DNA of 64,000 bases from Kalmusia sp. IMI 367209 (taxonomy: Eukaryota; Ascomycota; Dothideomycetes; Pleosporales; Didymosphaeriaceae): assembly GCA_027946365.1 (NCBI GenBank), contig JAPEUQ010000001.1:3224001-3288000 (forward strand). Direction: 5' to 3'. Below the pieces are notes generated by a model. It did no database searches and was not told the origin of the DNA. It saw nothing but the letters and a program-made list of their open reading frames with translations. A program made the translations under genes and the position numbers. This document shows, in pieces, positions 63,415-64,000 of this stretch. Position 1 is the first letter of the stretch, and each line of letters starts with the position of its first letter.

Positions 63415-64000
63415 GTGATCGTGGTCGATCAGGCAAAGCCACGATCAACACAGAGATGCCAAATAGACTATTATTTCATGTTAAAGCATCAAATATTGGA
63501 ACGAAATGCTAGTAATGCACTGTGTGACCTCTCTACCCAATCGCTCCTATGTCTTCCTTCCATCGTAATTCTGCCGCTGCATAAGCAAGTAGCGATCCTC
63601 CACAGAATGCATGCAATTGAGCAAGGCATGACAATATCTGACGAATACACATACGCTAAAGGCGAGTGACCAAGGTAGCATATACTGCCTTGTTCCTCCC
63701 TTGAAGGCCGCGACCGACGCAGTTGAGACTACATCAGAGGTGCATGATTTGACCAGTACCCCAATCGTGTTCGTTCTATGCTGCACGTATTCTGATCGCG
63801 TTCGTAAGACAATGCGAGCAGTTTAAGGGCACTAGGCACGTGCAGAGCTGCTTAACGGTGCCATGAAGGGTCTAGCTCCCCATCGAGACTGTCTGGTAGG
63901 ACCGAACAAGGCTGGCTAGTTCATACATCATTTGTGGCGTTACTCGATATTAGTAGGAAACTACGAGATGAGTAGATGTGATATAAGAGTATGAAACGCT
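63415..64000. other. window end, no gene seen
   Basis: 586 bp downstream of kinase-like gene 4. Open frames at 63415-63669 (plus) and 63786-63547 (minus) have no recognisable features. Confidence 0.45.

Overview
The window looks like nuclear DNA of a filamentous ascomycete. Genes are interrupted by short GT-AG introns of about 46-107 bp with CTAAC-like branch sites. It carries families typical of Pezizomycotina: two HET-domain genes, a HET-NACHT-WD40 gene, a UstYa/DUF3328 protein, a rhodopsin-like 7TM protein, DUF7730 proteins and a Clr5-TPR protein. A Dothideomycete is my best guess, but the sequence alone cannot prove it. No tRNA, rRNA, CRISPR array or intact transposon was recognised.

Layout. 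0-3 kb: the 5' end of a DUF1993 gene and a stand-alone adenylation-domain protein (NRPS-like, without carrier or reductase domains). 5-10 kb: a HET protein and an F-box protein. 10.4-14 kb: two flavoenzymes in tandem, a vanillyl-alcohol-oxidase-type oxidase and a salicylate-hydroxylase-type monooxygenase, followed by a SAP-domain gene. 16.9-22.1 kb: an accessory stretch with a 52-residue secreted peptide gene, a divergent UstYa-like gene, a GNAT acetyltransferase and a 7TM protein. 24.5-28.9 kb: a small secreted Cys protein, the splicing factor MFAP1 and a stand-alone RNA ligase. 29.8-31.6 kb: a broken STAND-N-terminal/ankyrin gene. 34-38.4 kb: indoleamine 2,3-dioxygenase and a GTPBP1/2-type GTPase. 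38.7-41.8 kb: two DUF7730 genes. 43.7-63.4 kb: a conflict/allorecognition-like block.

That last block is the most unusual part. It holds a HET-NACHT-WD40 gene of about 1,473 codons with 13 nearly identical WD40 repeats, a Clr5-TPR gene with nine nearly identical 42-residue TPRs, a decayed NACHT fragment, a broken gene for a Gly/Ala-rich membrane protein and an Arf-like GTPase. Four kinase-like genes flank these, two on each side, and three of the four share a C-terminal tail. The grouping suggests a non-self recognition locus with an associated kinase-like family. That functional link is inference.

Broken genes recur. Several reading frames whose splice sites and flanking homology are otherwise intact contain in-frame TAA or TAG codons that single C-to-T or G-to-A changes could have made. 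This fits repeat-induced point mutation or ordinary decay. Most coding calls were checked by splicing exons by eye and confirming that the joined lengths are multiples of three.
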